Assembly: GCA_038025085.1 (NCBI GenBank)
Contig: CM076140.1
Span: 32,847,501 to 32,911,500, forward strand
From: Tetragonia tetragonoides
Lineage: Eukaryota; Streptophyta; Magnoliopsida; Caryophyllales; Aizoaceae
Length of the DNA: 64,000 nucleotides
Reading direction: 5' to 3'
Positions 11,735 through 24,754 of this stretch are shown here, piece after piece; the first letter of the stretch is position 1, and each line of letters begins with the position of its first letter. The translations under genes were made by a program, and so were the position numbers. Below the pieces are notes generated by a model. The model saw only the letters and a program-made list of their open reading frames with translations. It did not search any database and was not told where the DNA came from.

Positions 11735-13015
11735 TGCAAACGTCAAAAAAGCGTATTCAGATTTCTCCGCAAAAGCCCGATGATGAAAGGAGTAATTTAT
11801 AAACTTGAATGTTATTTTTGCATTGATAGGTAAAATAAGGTTTCAGATTTTTCCTATATCACTCCTTTATTTCGATCACATTCAAAAGCCCTGTTCAAGA
11901 GCTTTACAACGACATCTCTCGTGTCTTTTTCCGATTCTCGGTTGCCAAGTTGCTTACTCGGGGTAAAATCGTCTTTTACCGCAGAAGGGTAAAACGATCT
12001 TTTTATATTTTCGGAATATTAAAATTCCTTCGGAAATTAAAATAGACTGTGACGGCATCCAGCTGATAAGCTGACAATCGCCAGCGGCGCTGGAATTACA
12101 ACAAGCACCGTCAGCGGCGTTTGCCATGTCTTCCAGGCCCGTCTTTTTTTAAGCCTAATTCCCAAATTTTGGCCATCTCTCCACCCGTCCAACCCTATTT
12201 ATTTCCCTATAAATATGACCCTCGACCATCAGTTCAAATTACATAGTCTACAGTTGACAACCTCTATTCTCGGTTGAGTACTCCCGAGCTTCCCCCTCTT
12301 TCTTCCAAATTTATTTTTTAATTGAGATCTTATCTTTACTAATCGTTTGTTAAATAGCCTACAATTCCGGTACTAAATCCCGAGGGCTCAAATTAAATTA
12401 ATTGGCTAATTATTTATTTTCTAGTAGTCAAAATGTAGATATCATGCCAATCATGTATTTTATTGCTTACTAAATATTGTCTTTCAATTTCAAGAATGTC
12501 TAGTCGTTGTAATGCTCAACTTGGCAATCAAATGCATGTCTAAATAAGGGTCAATAATAAATGTTGTGATGCTTGTGATGAACCAATTAATAGTCTAAGT
12601 CTAGGTTGTCAATCTGGTTTGTGTGGGAATCATGTCTTCAAAATATTAAGTAAACTTGAGTTAGTAGAGGCCGTCATAATACGGGCAAGTTGGGTGCCTA
12701 AAACCTTCCCACCTCGTACCTTTGACCCCGAACCTTTTATTCTTGGGTACTCAAATGAGCGGGATTCTTCCTAAAAACATGATCAGTTCACTTATCGCGC
12801 TATAGGGTTGTCCCTTCGGATTGTTCCTTCAGTTTGTCCCTTCGTTAAAACGCCGATAGCATATTTGTGACCTCTTTCATGTTTTTTATTCAATTCAAGT
12901 CTTTACAAAAGCTTTTCTAACTCGATGATCCATTAAACTTATCTAAAGCCCCCAGGTTACAAATTTTCTATAAGGACGCACTCCGTAGAGCGATGGAAAA
13001 TCCTGGGTCCTTATA
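11735..13015 (+). repeat. 5' LTR of element A
   Basis: Starts TGCAAACGTCAAAAAAGCG (family consensus TGTAGACGCC, changed by transitions typical of methylated C decay) and ends GGGTCCTTATA. A TATA box CTATAAATAT lies at 12208-12217. About 100 bp upstream is a cluster of CGCCAGCGGCG-like motifs at 12058-12125. Length is about 1.28 kb. Confidence 0.85.
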
Positions 13016-13016
13016 G

Positions 13017-13034
13017 TAGCCACTTCACTGGGGA
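13017..13034 (+). other. Primer binding site of element A
   Basis: TAGCCACTTCACTGGGGA starts two bases after the LTR. Element C has TGGCCACTTCACTGGGGA at the same place. TGG next to the LTR fits pairing with the CCA end of a tRNA. The site resembles the TGGCGACTCYRCTGGGGA type that I recall from Tat/Ogre elements (tRNA-Arg), with two differences. Confidence 0.7.
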
Positions 13035-14266
13035 TTTATTTAAGAGGGTGAGACTCAAAAGTCAAGTTTGCGTAATTGTTTAATAACATGTTCCATATTT
13101 TGCATCATTTCCATGTGCCTTGGCAAAACCTTTTGACCCATATCGACCCTCGAGTAAGTTTTGGGTCGTAACTCGTAGACAACCCGTATATCTAAAGGAA
13201 TATACAGTTGTCCTATCGTGCAAATCGGCACTTCCTCACCCACGACTCATCGACTCTTGTTGATGAAAACGAATTACAATTGATGTGTCAATCATCCGTC
13301 GGACGGAAATTGTACTTTGTCGTGGTGACCTCACAGGAGCCAAAAAGCCTCCAAACCAACATTCGTGCATTCTCTTGCTTGTTGTGCATGTGTCGTTGTA
13401 ATGCCCGTCTGATCACATGTTTGCATGTAACCGCGTCGTTGTAATGCTTGCTTGAATGCATGAATGTCGTGACTATGTGCCAACATGTACTTACGTGCTA
13501 GGACTCTTTTTCTTTTATTTTTAGGTAGTTCATAATGCCAAAAAATAGTGCGAGAATTCTATTCAATGAGCACTCGTTTCCGCGATGATATATTTTCATA
13601 TAGCGTCGAAGTCATGAACAATTTTCTAGGACCTTGTAGCAAAAAAAAAAAAAAAAAATTGAGTCAGTCCCTCCAATTTCCCCTCTCCCATTTTTTCTAT
13701 TTTTTTATGCAATTTAGATTCGGCAAAAAAAAAAAAAACAGAAAAAAGTGGCGCAAGAAAAATAGGGCACCGAAAATCAGAAAAAAAAAAAAAAAAAAAA
13801 GAAATGCGGAATTTTCATTTTTTTTATTTTATCCCATTTTTTTATTTTTTCCTTGAGTTTAGAAAAATTTAAAAATAGGATAGTCCGTCTTTTTTCTATT
13901 TTCTCATTTTCGTTCATCGACTTTATTTTCCTTTGATATTAGGGGAAATATTTGGGCATTAGGCTTAAGGATCTTCCTCTAGGACAATGTGTTTTTCTAT
14001 GTATGGGTCGTCATTTTTCTTAGGTGAGAGTCTAATGGTCTTTGTTGTTGCTAAGTACTCCGTGCTTCCTATTTAGGATAGGAGGTCCGAAGAACAAGGG
14101 AAATCTTAAGAGAAGTTGGGCTCGGCCTTCGGCAAGGCTAGTTCGTCTGCAACTGTCTACACCACCAAGATCCCGATTGCCTCAACCACAAATAGCCTCA
14201 CCATCAATAAATTCACCATCACTACATACATTCTTCTCCACACCTATTACCCCTCCTAATTTCACG
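13035..14266 (+). other. Leader of element A
   Basis: Non-coding region between primer site and gag. It has long A and T homopolymers (13640-13860), also present in the leaders of C (42660-42870) and D (61900-62110). The in-frame stretch just upstream of the gag ATG (WARPSARLVRLQ at about 14120) is conserved in C and D, so translation may start further upstream or the region may be a constrained RNA. Confidence 0.6.
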
Positions 14267-15735
14267 ATGCCCAAAACTACTGACGAGAGGCTCGATGAAC
14301 TCATGAGTGAATTAGAAAGGGTACGACTCAAGGTTGAGGACATGGAAAGGAAGAGAGAAGATGAAGCAAGGATCCCCTCCGATTCTGACTCTGAGGAAGA
14401 AGGACCGGATGCCATGGTGACTAAGAATAATTATGTGCTTAAGAGTAGCGGCCTAATCTCCAATTACAGTGTCAATGTGGGAAAATTTGATACCAAAATC
14501 AAAGGCAAACTTCCGACCAAATTCTCTATGCCCGAAGTGCCCACTTTCACTGGAGCCGACAGCTCACAGAATCATCTGAAATCCTTCACTACTACTATGT
14601 CTCTAAGGGGAATCAACAGGAAAATATACGCCCATCTATTCCCCCAGACCCTTGATACTCATGCTCGCCGATGGTTCTAAACTTTGGATTTGGAAAATTA
14701 CCCAACCTGGTCTGATTTTACCACAGTCTTCCTTGCTCATTACAAGGATAATGCTACACTCCCCATCACTTTGAGAGAGCTTGGTATCACCACTCAAGGA
14801 AAGAACGACATATTCACTAATTTCCTCGGTCGATGGAAGTTTAAGATAGTTGAAATGGTGGAGAGGCCTTCTGAAGCTGAACAAATTAGGCATTTCATTA
14901 AGAATCTGCAACCTGCCTATAAGAACCATCTTCAATATCAAGTCATTGACTCATACCAGCGTCTTTATGATGTTGGAATCCTCATTGAAGATGATCTCAA
15001 CAAAAACAAAGATCATGCAACTCCTAAGCCCTTCACTTATGGGAGAGACAAGAGGATAACTGCTGGAGCCTCTTCCGACACTCAAGTCAATGGGGTAGTT
15101 GCTGTAAAAACCTTTGCTGAAAGGAAGTCACCGAGATAATTCACCCCTCTCGGCATGACCTTGTGTTATGCTCTCTAAAGAATGATAAAAAATAATCTGC
15201 TGCAACCCATTGGTCCTACTCCAGAACCAGCTATCAAGGGCTGTAACTGGAAAGAGGACGAATACTGCAAATAACACCAAGGGAAGGGACATGACACTAA
15301 TAATTTCTGGGTTCTTAAGCACGCTATCCATGATAGAATTGAGAATGACACCATACCTTGACCCAAACCTGGAAAAGCACCCAGCAACTCCAGTAACCCT
15401 TTAGGTGCCATCTTACATATAACTGTCAAAGATGCTCTCGGACATGAGATCGTTGGAATAAGGGACAGTGACAAAGAAGATGTATGGGAAGTCCATACTA
15501 AATCTCCCATAGGTGTTGCCCATTTGAAACGTTCTGGTCATCATTATAGGCCACCTAACATCTATAGCGATAGAGTTCAGCCTCCAACTGAAGAAGAAGT
15601 TGAAGAAAGTCCTGCCTAGGACAAAGAGTCTCCTCTTACAGGACAACGCAAAAGGATCAAAGCTGCTATCTCCATTTGGCAACTTTTAGCCTCTTCCTAT
15701 GAACACCGACAAGCCATCCTAGAGGCCCTGTCAAA
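14267..15735 (+). pseudogene. gag of element A, broken
   Basis: From MPKTTDERLDEL the product has a charged coiled-coil-like N-terminus, an acidic Ser/Asp/Glu patch, then the retrotransposon Gag core (FTGADSSQNHLKSF, HARRWF, WSDFTTVFLAHYKDN, ERPSEAEQIRHFIKNLQPAY), which forms the particle shell. Stops at 14678 and 15137 and later stops break the frame. A C-terminal module with TPLG and a degenerate zinc knuckle follows near 15140-15370. Compare the nearly intact copy in D (60082-61839). Confidence 0.8.
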
Positions 15736-15749
15736 ATTTCAGTATCACA

Positions 15750-17034
15750 GGATATGAGGCCTGATGAACTGGTTAGCTTCTTAGTAAGAGATAAGCCACA
15801 ACCAAACATTACCTTTTCTGACAGCGAACTACCTCCCGAGGGATCCTCACACAATAATACCTTATACTTAACTGTATTCGCTATGGGCAAGTATGCGCAT
15901 ATGACCCTGGTGGATAATGGATCCGCAGTGAACGTCTGCCCGCTAAGAACCGCAGTAAAATTGGGCATAGACATCAAGAATTCGGCTCACTTAGCATAAG
16001 GCTTACGTGCTTATGACAATTCCAGCCGAAAGGTTATTGGCACCATAACCCTGAATGTCACCTTAGAAGTTGTAGAGAAAATGGTCCAGTTCTATGTTAT
16101 GGATATCCCAGCCACCTTCAATTTGCTGCTAGGACGACCATGGCTCCATGGTCTAAATGCTATAGCCTCCACCCTTCACCTGAATGTCAAAATGATGCTA
16201 GAGGGAGAAATTGTGGAGATTGAAGCCAATCATATCAAAGAAATTATCGACAAGGCTACTGTCTTGAAGATAGAACATGATAGTGAGGATATTGATCTTT
16301 GGGGATTCTCTCCCGAAGAAGTAGCCCTCATAGAGGAAGACACCAAATCTTACACCTCCATTGGTTCTGAAAAACTCGAAAAATACCCTCCCGAAGAAAT
16401 AGGAGAACCCGACAAGTTTGAGGTAATAAAAGAAACCGTTGAGGGGATGTCTATCTATGTGGAACAACACCACAATGCAATTCGGCAAATGACGGAGAGG
16501 ATTGCCTTACTAGACAGACCCACAAAAGCTTGTTTCCAACAGGATGAGATGTTTAGCAAGATGGTCAAGTACTATGCCCACTTCAAAAGGCCTACCCCTC
16601 GAATGCTTGCTTCCAAGGGACGGGAATCCCTATCTCTGGTGCAAGTATTGTGAAGCTAATGGGCATCATACCAACCAGTGTAAACGCCTAAAAAGGGTAA
16701 TAACCAGCTTCATTGATAAAGAAACCATGTGGCCGCCTAGCGCTTGGGCTATAAAAGGATGGTGTCTCCTTGATCAAAAGTAGTATACTTAACTGTGCGC
16801 CCCCATTGGAAACGTTATGAATACCCTCATATAGAGAGGAGATCTCAAGCCCGGGGTTTCGTCCAACGACCTCCAGGAGATCAATAAAGATAAGGATTTC
16901 TACTGTCGCTACCACATAGTCTTCGGCCACTACACGGACGACTGTATCCGCCTGAAAGATGATATACATAAAGTCATAAGCAACGGAGAGATTTCGCCAC
17001 CTCTGAAAGAAGAAGATCATATCTATGGAGCCTA
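15750..17034 (+). pseudogene. Protease plus second Gag-like zinc-knuckle module, element A
   Basis: The protease shows MTLVDNGSAVNVCP (active-site Asp in the DNGSA form usual for Tat-type elements) and FNLLLGRPWLHG near its end. Next comes an acidic linker (GFSPEEVALIEED), then a CCHC knuckle CKYCEANGHHTNQC (about 16640-16680), and near 16905-16950 a CHHC knuckle CRYHIVFGHYTDDC followed by IRLKDDI. The last part resembles the C-terminus of Tat Gag and so repeats a module already present upstream of the protease. Several stops disable it. Confidence 0.75.
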
Positions 17035-17514
17035 GAACTAGTTGGCTACAAACAAGATCTGGAGGAGTCGAGTTTGAGTCCCAAAATTTTGTTGAGTTAG
17101 GATCTTAGCTAAATCTCCAGGTTGAGTCACGAACAAGGGGTGTTCCCTTTTTACTGCTTTCTAAGTCTAGTTTCTTTTTGACGGGAATTAGAAACCCTTT
17201 TCTCTAAAGTCATGTGTGCTTATTTGTTGCAAATCAATTAAAATTCCTCTTGCTCATTTCTTCCTTTGTTTTAGCTATTGATAAACCCAATGAACACAAA
17301 GTTGCACAAATCACTAACTCATCAATTTAAGCAATGTAAGTAAACTTTGCAAAGCAAGAATGCAAATTACTCCTTTTGTAAAACAAGAATTTTGAGTAGC
17401 AGAACTCCCTCAACAATGCCACTCCGTATACAAAGAAGAAGTGAGCCCGCCTTCTGCAACAACATCAACACATCCTATAAGATCCGAGTAACTCGTAGGA
17501 TCTTACATCCGCAG
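17035..17514 (+). other. RT/RNase H gap of element A
   Basis: Where reverse transcriptase and RNase H should be there are about 480 bp of non-coding sequence. Much of it is shared with D (about 58440-58770 reversed), including GAGTTAGGATCTTAGCTAAA and AATGAACACAAAGTTGCAC. No YxDD motif or RT fold sequence is present anywhere in A. Confidence 0.7.
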
Positions 17515-18651
17515 CTCTGATTGAAGAAGATCCTTGGTACAAAGACGTCTTCAACTACATCCCCAAGGGCACGTACCCTCCGGACACACCAACAAGAGCT
17601 CAACGGGCCATCCGTCTCATAGCGGCACAATGCACAGAATACAAGGGGGTTCTATACAAAAAGTGCCACAATGGAGTCAACCTCAGATGTGTTTACGCTG
17701 AAGAAGCTGTAGAGATCATGGATGAGGTACACAATGAGGTGTGCGGACCACACATGAATGGTTGAATGCTCTCTAGAAAGATCCTACCACCATGGAAAGA
17801 GACTGTTACGACTATGTCAAGAAATGCAAGAAATGTCAGATATATGCCAACTTACAGCATATGCCACCCTCAATGCTCCATCCCCTTGGCCATGTTCTGC
17901 ATGGGGAATAGATATCATTGGTAAGATTACCCCCATGGGTTTTGAGGACATGAATATATCCTGGTAGCCCTAGACTATTTCACCAAATGGGTTGAAGCAC
18001 AGTCCTATGCCATCCTCACATCCAAACAGGTGTCCAAGTTCACAAGTAACAACATCATCTGCCGATACAGTGTTCCTCATGAAATTATTAGCGACCATGG
18101 ATCCCACTTCAAAGCCGAAACAACCACCCTAGTAAAAAACTACAAAATTCAGCACCACAAATCATCCCCTTACCGACCCCAAACCAGGCGCAGTGGAAGC
18201 CGCCAACAAGAACTTCAAAACTATCATTGAAAAAATGATAGAAAACTACAAAGTTTGGCCTATAAAACTCCTATTTTCCCTTTGGGGGTATAGAACATCC
18301 ATAAGATAATCCACAGGAGCTACACCTTATTCCCTAGTCTATGGGATGGAAGCTGTACTACCCATAGAAGTCCAACTACCCTCCATGCGCATAGACTTAG
18401 AAGGTGAACTTTCAGAAACACAGTGGATGCAAGCCCGTTATGATGAACTCATGTTTACAGATGAAAGACGCCTATGGTCTCTAGACCACTCACACATGTA
18501 CCAATAACGCATGGCAAGAGCGTTCAAGGTTCGACCTCGGAACCTGAAAGAAGGGGACTTAGTTTGGAAAGTGTTACGTGCACCAGTTACTGACCCAAAG
18601 GCAAATTCCGACCAAACTTGTCCGGTCCGTTCATCATCAAAGACATCTTAT
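17515..18651 (+). pseudogene. Integrase of element A, truncated
   Basis: Inserts element DNA into the genome. An HHCC zinc finger (VHNEVCGPHMNG and, in another frame, KKCKKCQIYA) is followed by the catalytic core: WGIDIIGKITP, SDHGSHFKAE, SSPYRPQT and, shifted by one base, GAVEAANKNFK, i.e. D, D and E positions. The C-terminal region has PRNLKEGDLVWK. There is no chromodomain, which fits the Tat lineage. Several stops and frameshifts occur, and the frame is cut at 18651 by element B. Confidence 0.8.
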
Positions 18652-19440
18652 TGTAAGGACCCGGGATTTCTACGGCCCACGGAGTGCGTCCTTATAGAAA
18701 ATTTATAAGATGGGGGTTTAGATAAGTTCAAGGGACCATCAAGTTAGAAAAGCTTTTGTAAAGACTTGATTTGAATAAAAACCATGAAAGAGGTCACAAA
18801 TCTGCTATCTGCGTTTTATCGAAGGGACAAACCGAATGGACAATTCGAAGGGACAACCCAATAGCGCGATAAGTGAACTGATTATGTTTTTAGAAAGACT
18901 CCCGCTCATATAGAATATATGAGTACCCAAGAATAAAAGGGTTCGGGGGAGAAGGTACGAGGTGGGAAGGTGTTAGGAACCCAACTCGCCCGTTTATGAC
19001 GGCCTCTACTAACTCAAGTTTGCTTAATAATTTAAAGACATAATTACCATGCAAAATCGAATTAACAACCTAAACTTAGACTATTAATTGGTTCGTCACA
19101 AGCATCACAACATTTATTTTTAACCCTTGTTTAGACATTCATTCGGTTGGCAAATTGAGCATTACAACGACTAGACATGCTTGGCCAGACAATATTTAGG
19201 ACGCAATAAAATACGTTTACTAGGATGATATCTACATTATGACTACTAGAAAATAAACAATTAGGAAGTAATTTAATTTGAGCCCTCAAGAGTTTAATAC
19301 ATGAACTGTAGGCTATATTTGACAAAAATAGTAAAGACAAAATCTCAAATTTGGAAGAAAGAGGGAGAAGCTCAGTGTTAATACTCCTGAGAATAGAGGT
19401 TCTCAATCGTAGCCTGTGTGTTTTTAGCTGAGGGAGGAGG
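18652..19440 (-). repeat. 3' LTR of element B, distal part
   Basis: Starts TGTAAGGACCCGGG on plus, which is the LTR end CCCGGGTCCTTACA on minus. Interrupted at 19440 by the plus solo LTR and resumes at 20984. Confidence 0.8.
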
Positions 19441-20983
19441 TGTAGACGCCAAAAAAGCGCCTTCAGATTTCTCCGTAAAAGCCCGATGATGAAGGGAGTA
19501 ATTTATAAACTTGAATGCTATTTTTGCTTTGATAGGTAAAATAAGGTCTCAGGTTTTTCCTTGATCACTCCTTCATTTCCACTTTATCTAAAAGCCCCTT
19601 TTAAGAGCTTTCCATTTCTTCCTTCCGTGTCCAAATACGATTCCGCACCTAAGAGTTATGGCCAAACAAAGTTAAGAGTCAAAACATATATAGCTGAATA
19701 CTATGGACCATGCTTCCAGCCCCATTTGGGAGTTCATTGGGTTGATTTAATTTGTGAGCCTTATATTTCTGGATTCCTTATTCAAATAGCTTTCCAATGA
19801 TATATCATGAGCCCACACCACCTTTCCAACCAAGGAGATACGAGCCCGACATTGGTACGTGCTCTAAATTAAACCTCTCCTTACTATTTTGGTTATATCT
19901 CGAGATCTTTAAAATATTCGACCTCTCCTTACTAATTCGGTTATATCCAAATAATCTTTCCAACGCATCTTAAATTATCCAATTTGGAGCCCAAACGAGT
20001 GAGATATGTCCCTGCAAACATCCAGCTGGTAAGATGACAGCCGTCAGCGGCCCTGGGTTAACAGCCAAGCCCGACTATTTTTCAGCCCAAAATCCAAAAA
20101 TTGGCTCCTTTCACCCGTCCAACCCTACTTTCTGCGCCTATAAATACGGCCCTCCTCCCTCAATTCAAATCACACAGTCTACAGTTGACACCCTCTATTC
20201 TCAGTAGTATTGACTCTGAGTTTCTCCCTCTTTCTTCCATGAACAATTCTATTCTATTCTTGGGATAATTGACACTGAGCTTCCCCCTCTTTCTTTACTT
20301 GAGATCTATTTTTACTATTCAATTGCTAAATAGCCCACAGTTCAGATACTAACTCCTGAGGGCCCAAATTTAATTAATTGCTTAACTATTTATGTTCTAG
20401 TAGTCAAAATGTAGATATCATGCTAATCCCGTCTTTTATTGCTTCCTAAATATTGCCTTTCAATTCCATGCATGTCTAGTCGTTGTGATGTTCAACTTGC
20501 CAATCGAATGCATGTCTAAATAAGGGTCAATAATAAATATTGTGATGCTTGTGATGAATCAATTAATAGTCTAATCTAGGTTGTTAATCCGGTTTGTGTC
20601 GGAATCATGTCTTTAAATTATTAAGCAAACTTGAGTTAGTAGAGGTCGTCATAATACGGGCGAGTTGGGTGCCTAACACCTTCCCACCTCGTACCTTCGC
20701 CCCCGAACCCTTTATTATTGGGTACTCATATGTTCTGTATGAGCTGGAGTCTTTCTAAAAACATGATCAGTTCACTGATCGCGCTATTGGGTTGTGCCTT
20801 CGATTTGCCCCTTCGATAAAACGCCGATAGTATATTTGTGACCTCTTTCATGGTTTTTATTCAATTCAAGTCCTTACAAAATCTTTATTAACTCAATGGT
20901 CCCTTAAACTTATCTAAAGCCCCCAACTTACAAATTTTCTATAAGGACGCACTCCGTGGCAGTAGAAATCCCGGGTCCTTACA
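19441..20983 (+). mobile_element. Solo LTR inside element B's LTR
   Basis: TGTAGACGCCAAAAAAGCGC to GGGTCCTTACA, about 1.54 kb, flanked on both sides by GGAGG (19436-19440 and 20984-20988), a perfect 5-bp target duplication. TATA box CTATAAATAC at 20138-20147 and GC-rich motifs (GCCGTCAGCGGC) at about 20030-20065. The perfect duplication implies a recent insertion followed by LTR-LTR recombination. Confidence 0.9.
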
Positions 20984-21721
20984 GGAGGGTCGTGTTTATA
21001 GGGGACGAAATAGGGTTGGAGGGGTGAAGGATGACGAATTTCGGAATTGGGCTTGAAAAAGACGGGCTTTGAAAGACTCTGCGAGTGCCACTAGCGGTGC
21101 CGGCAACTGCCGCTGGCCGCTGTGAGCGTGGCAGCTGAAACTTTCTTAGGCCATATCTCACTTGTTTGGGCTCTAAATGGGATAATTCAAGATGCGTTGG
21201 AAAGTTTATTGTGTCTATTTTAAAATGGATTTGGTTTCAGGCCCAAATATTTTTTGGATCTCGAGATACACTCAAAAGAGTAAGGCGAGCTCAGTATTGG
21301 AGTTGGCATTATTGTTGGGCTCGTAACTCCTTGGTTGGAAATGTGGTGTGGACTCATGATATGTCATTGGAAATCTATTTAAATAAGAAATCCAGAAATA
21401 TAAGGCTCACAAATTATATCAACCAAATGAACTCCCAAATAGGGATGGACACATGGTCCATAGTATTCGACTACCTTTGTTTTGACTCATAACTTTGTTT
21501 GGCCATAACTCTTATGTGCGGAATCGTATTTAGACACGGAAGGAAAAAATGGAAAGCTCTTAAAAGGGGATTTTAAATGAAGTGGAAATGAAGGAGTGAT
21601 CGCGAAAAACTAAGACCTTATTTTACCTATCAAAGCAAAGATAGCATTCAAGTTTTTAAATTACTCCTTTCGTTATCGGGCTTTTGCGGAGAAATCTGAA
21701 GGCGCTTTTTTGCCGTCTACA
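20984..21721 (-). repeat. 3' LTR of element B, proximal part
   Basis: Continuation of the LTR begun at 18652, ending TTGCCGTCTACA, which is TGTAGACGGC on minus. The two parts together give about 1.5 kb. A GC-rich motif cluster lies at 21085-21130. Confidence 0.85.
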
Positions 21722-21735
21722 GAAGCCCCCACTTT
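21722..21735 (-). other. Polypurine tract of element B
   Basis: AAAGTGGGGGCTTC on minus, directly next to the LTR start. This primes plus-strand synthesis and fixes the orientation. The same tract is found in A (30732-30745), C (49123-49136) and D (50742-50755). Confidence 0.85.
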
Positions 21736-22300
21736 GATCGAGCTTGAGTAAAAGCGAAGATCAAAGTACTCCGAAAGCGACATACAGGATACTGATGTGC
21801 ACATGGTGTGTGTGAGCGTACATTATGTATGCATATGAAGAGAAACCTGAGTTGGGATATGCTCGTAGCGTGCTTAAGATTTCATCTCTATGAACACAAG
21901 AAAAATAAAGGTTATGATTAGCAGGATAGAACACCGCTCGTAGATGCTCTAAACGTCTGCCGGGGACCTGTATTCAGCGTGACTGAAAAATTTAGTAATA
22001 CTTTGAGAATGATCAACGTAGAGTGCTTCGACAAACAGTGACTAAACACCGCTCTGCGGGATGTCGAGATTCCGTCCCTGTACGAGAAATAAAAAAGTCA
22101 ACGAGACAACGCGATTAAAAATAATGGCTGTAAATGGGATGTAACACTGGTGAGAGTGAATAGTATAAATGCTTTATTCTGAGAAAACAGTGACTAAGCA
22201 CAACTCGGTGGATGCCGAGATTCCGTTCCTGCACAAGAAACGAAAAGGTCGACGAGACAACGCGATCAAAATGACGGCTGTAAAATGGTTAAAACATATG

Positions 22301-22858
22301 AACAGTTTAAATGCAATAGCTTAAGCAATCATTGACTGAAACATATAAAAAAAAGGACAGTATAACCGCAACAGTTTAAGCAATCATTGACTGACACAAA
22401 ATAAGTGACCTCGTAGAAGGACAGTTTAACCGCAATAGCTTAACGATCATTGACTGACCCGAATAAGTGACCCCGTAGAACAACAGTTTAACCTCAATAG
22501 CTTAAGCGATCATTGACTGGCCCGAATAAGTGACCTCGTAGAAGGACAGTTTAACCGCAATAGCTTAAGCGATCATTGACTGCCCCAAATAAGTGACCTC
22601 GTAGAAGGACAGTTTAACCGCAATAGCTTAAGCAATCATTAACTGACCCGAATTTATGACTCCATAGAAAAGGACAGTTTAACCGCAATAGCTTAAGAGG
22701 TCATTGACTGACCCGACTTTGGGACTTCGTAGAAAAGGATAGTTTAACCGCAATACCTTAAGCAGTCATTGACTGACCCGACTTTGGGACTTTGTAAAAA
22801 AAAAAGGACAGTTTAACCGCAATAGCATAAGCGGTCATTGACTGACCCGACTTTGGAA
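22301..22858 (-). repeat. 3' UTR minisatellite, about 63-bp unit, 9 copies
   Basis: Units contain ACAGTTTAACCGCAATAGC, TTAAGCRATCATTGACTGAC and GTGACCTCGTAGAAGG. The later copies share a subvariant with GACTTTGGGACTTCG. The same unit occurs about 5 times in D and about once in A. Confidence 0.85.
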
Positions 22859-24754
22859 ACCGGTTGTCCGATAAAACTTGGATGAGGCCAGCGGATTAAC
22901 TAGGCTTAAAATAATTTAACACTCCGGGTAATAAATATCATCGGGATTTATGGGGCTCGTGTATTTCGGACCTGCAAAATAATTGGGTTAGTTTTACCTG
23001 ATAACACTTGGTACCATAAGATGGACCAACTGTTGAATTTTGAATTGGTGGGCCAAAGGGACTTGTTCCCGCGCGCTCGTTATTGGTATTCGCCGCGAAC
23101 AAACTGAAATAACCGTTTTTGGGCTGGAAAGGAAGTCGTGGGACAGCAGAGGGCCCGCACGCTTGGCTGTTGTTGGATGGTTATTTCCATTTTTTGTTGT
23201 AGTCGGAAGATCGCTTCTGGGCTTGATCATGAGTTTCGTGCTTGCTGGTTTCGATGGAGAGCGGGTAGACTCAAACTTGCCGTGGAAATATGCACATAGG
23301 GAAAAGATGCAATAGACATGCCCGACTGACCATGACAAGATGCACAAGACATGACATAGTAATATGCATGGGGCAAAGGGGAATGACATGTAAACACGCA
23401 GGGACTCAAGAAACTGAGAAATTATGTCCACATGTATGCCTTTGAAGGCGACTCTAGTACTTATGCAAAAATGATGTATGCAGACCCTATTGACTCACAG
23501 CTCCATGCGGCCTAGCCTAACATGCACGACTCTCCTATAGGGTCTGAAGAGGGTCTTCATATGGGAAAAGTTTTTGTGATCAAGAATTTCATTTCTGTGG
23601 TGATCTTGACAGAGTATGAGACAAGTGGACAAGACTGGGTGAAGTCAAGGAAGAATCAGCCCCCAGTTTGATGTGTGGTTCTTGATGGTTATAACCTACT
23701 CGAGGAGCTATGGGTGTTGATGCAGCGGTACAAAATATCCTAACTTAAGGTATGGGGATGAAATAAACAACTTTGAATTTAGCGTACAAGAAACCGACTC
23801 ATTCTGAAAAAGCCCCCAGTTGGGAAGTCTGTGTGCAAGCCTACGAGAAAGGCGATGAGTACGACCTTTAGACGACTGACCAAAGAGCGCTGACATGAGA
23901 AACAATGCTCTAAACCCTCAGAAATTTAAGTTGCCTCAAGATATTGAATTTGTTTTATATTGTTTTTTTGGTTGCCTTAACTTTTGCCTAGGCCGCCCTT
24001 TCGGCTTTTCAACCTACCGGGCTCATTATTTTTTTTAGCCTTAGATGAGATTGGTGGAATGGGAGAACTCCTTATGATCATGTGACAAAGTGGTTGTCGT
24101 GGCCGGACCTTTTTGAGGTTTCCTACGTATCCATTGTGTGGAATCAGGCCAATGTAGTTCATGACTATACAATTGAATGGTCGTACCTCTTGGAGGGCTA
24201 TTAGGCTGTAATGTCAGGCTGGGTTAAGGTGTCAAAGAAAGGATAAAGGCTCAAATAAACCCAATGTAATTCGCCTCCCCAAAGTATGCTGGATGGAAAT
24301 GATGTTTTTGATAATGGCAATGTGGTTTAGGGATTAATGTTTAGGAAAGGCCACCGTTTGGTTGTGCTTGAAGTGTTTGCACTATTTTGGATCTTTGATC
24401 GCTCTCGAATTTTTTTTCTCTTTTGTTTTTTTTTATTTTTGCTTTTGAACTTTCGAGTTCTCTCTTTTTTTTGCTATTTCTCTCGCTGGCTCTTTTTGTA
24501 GGTCGGTCCACCTTGCCTAGAAGGTTGCTTCTATTACCATCTCGCACACACCCATTCCCTGGGTAAGGATGATGTGGTTAAGAATGAAAGGCTATGTGTT
24601 TAAGGCTCAAAGGGTTGCAAGTGGTAATGATGTATAGGGTAGTAAAAGATATTGATGTGAGGTGCCAAATGAATGCCTCCTGTCCTCGGCACGGACGATT
24701 CAACTGTATATCCTCTATGGGGATGATCATTAGGGAGTTTTTGTTTGATATTTT
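22859..24754 (-). other. Non-coding block of element B
   Basis: No frame with a recognisable product. Colinear with C in reverse. Contains a T-rich tract with many short pyrimidine runs (24400-24500) and the conserved post-integrase box at 24116-24165. In A and D the corresponding position is occupied by the antisense PMD and DUF7745-like genes. Confidence 0.6.

Larger units (their letters stand above)
18652..24754 (-). mobile_element. Element B: 5'-truncated Tat-type element, minus
   Basis: A minus-strand copy inserted in the integrase region of A. It keeps its 3' LTR (18652-19440 plus 20984-21721, split by a solo LTR), purine tract, 3' UTR minisatellite and about 1.9 kb of non-coding DNA colinear with element C (45750-47560 reversed). 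It ends abruptly near 24754 against the 3' end of A's DUF7745-like gene. No gag, pol or PMD remains. A conserved box, CCTACGTATCC...GTAGTTCATG (about 24116-24165), is shared with C and D. Confidence 0.7.
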
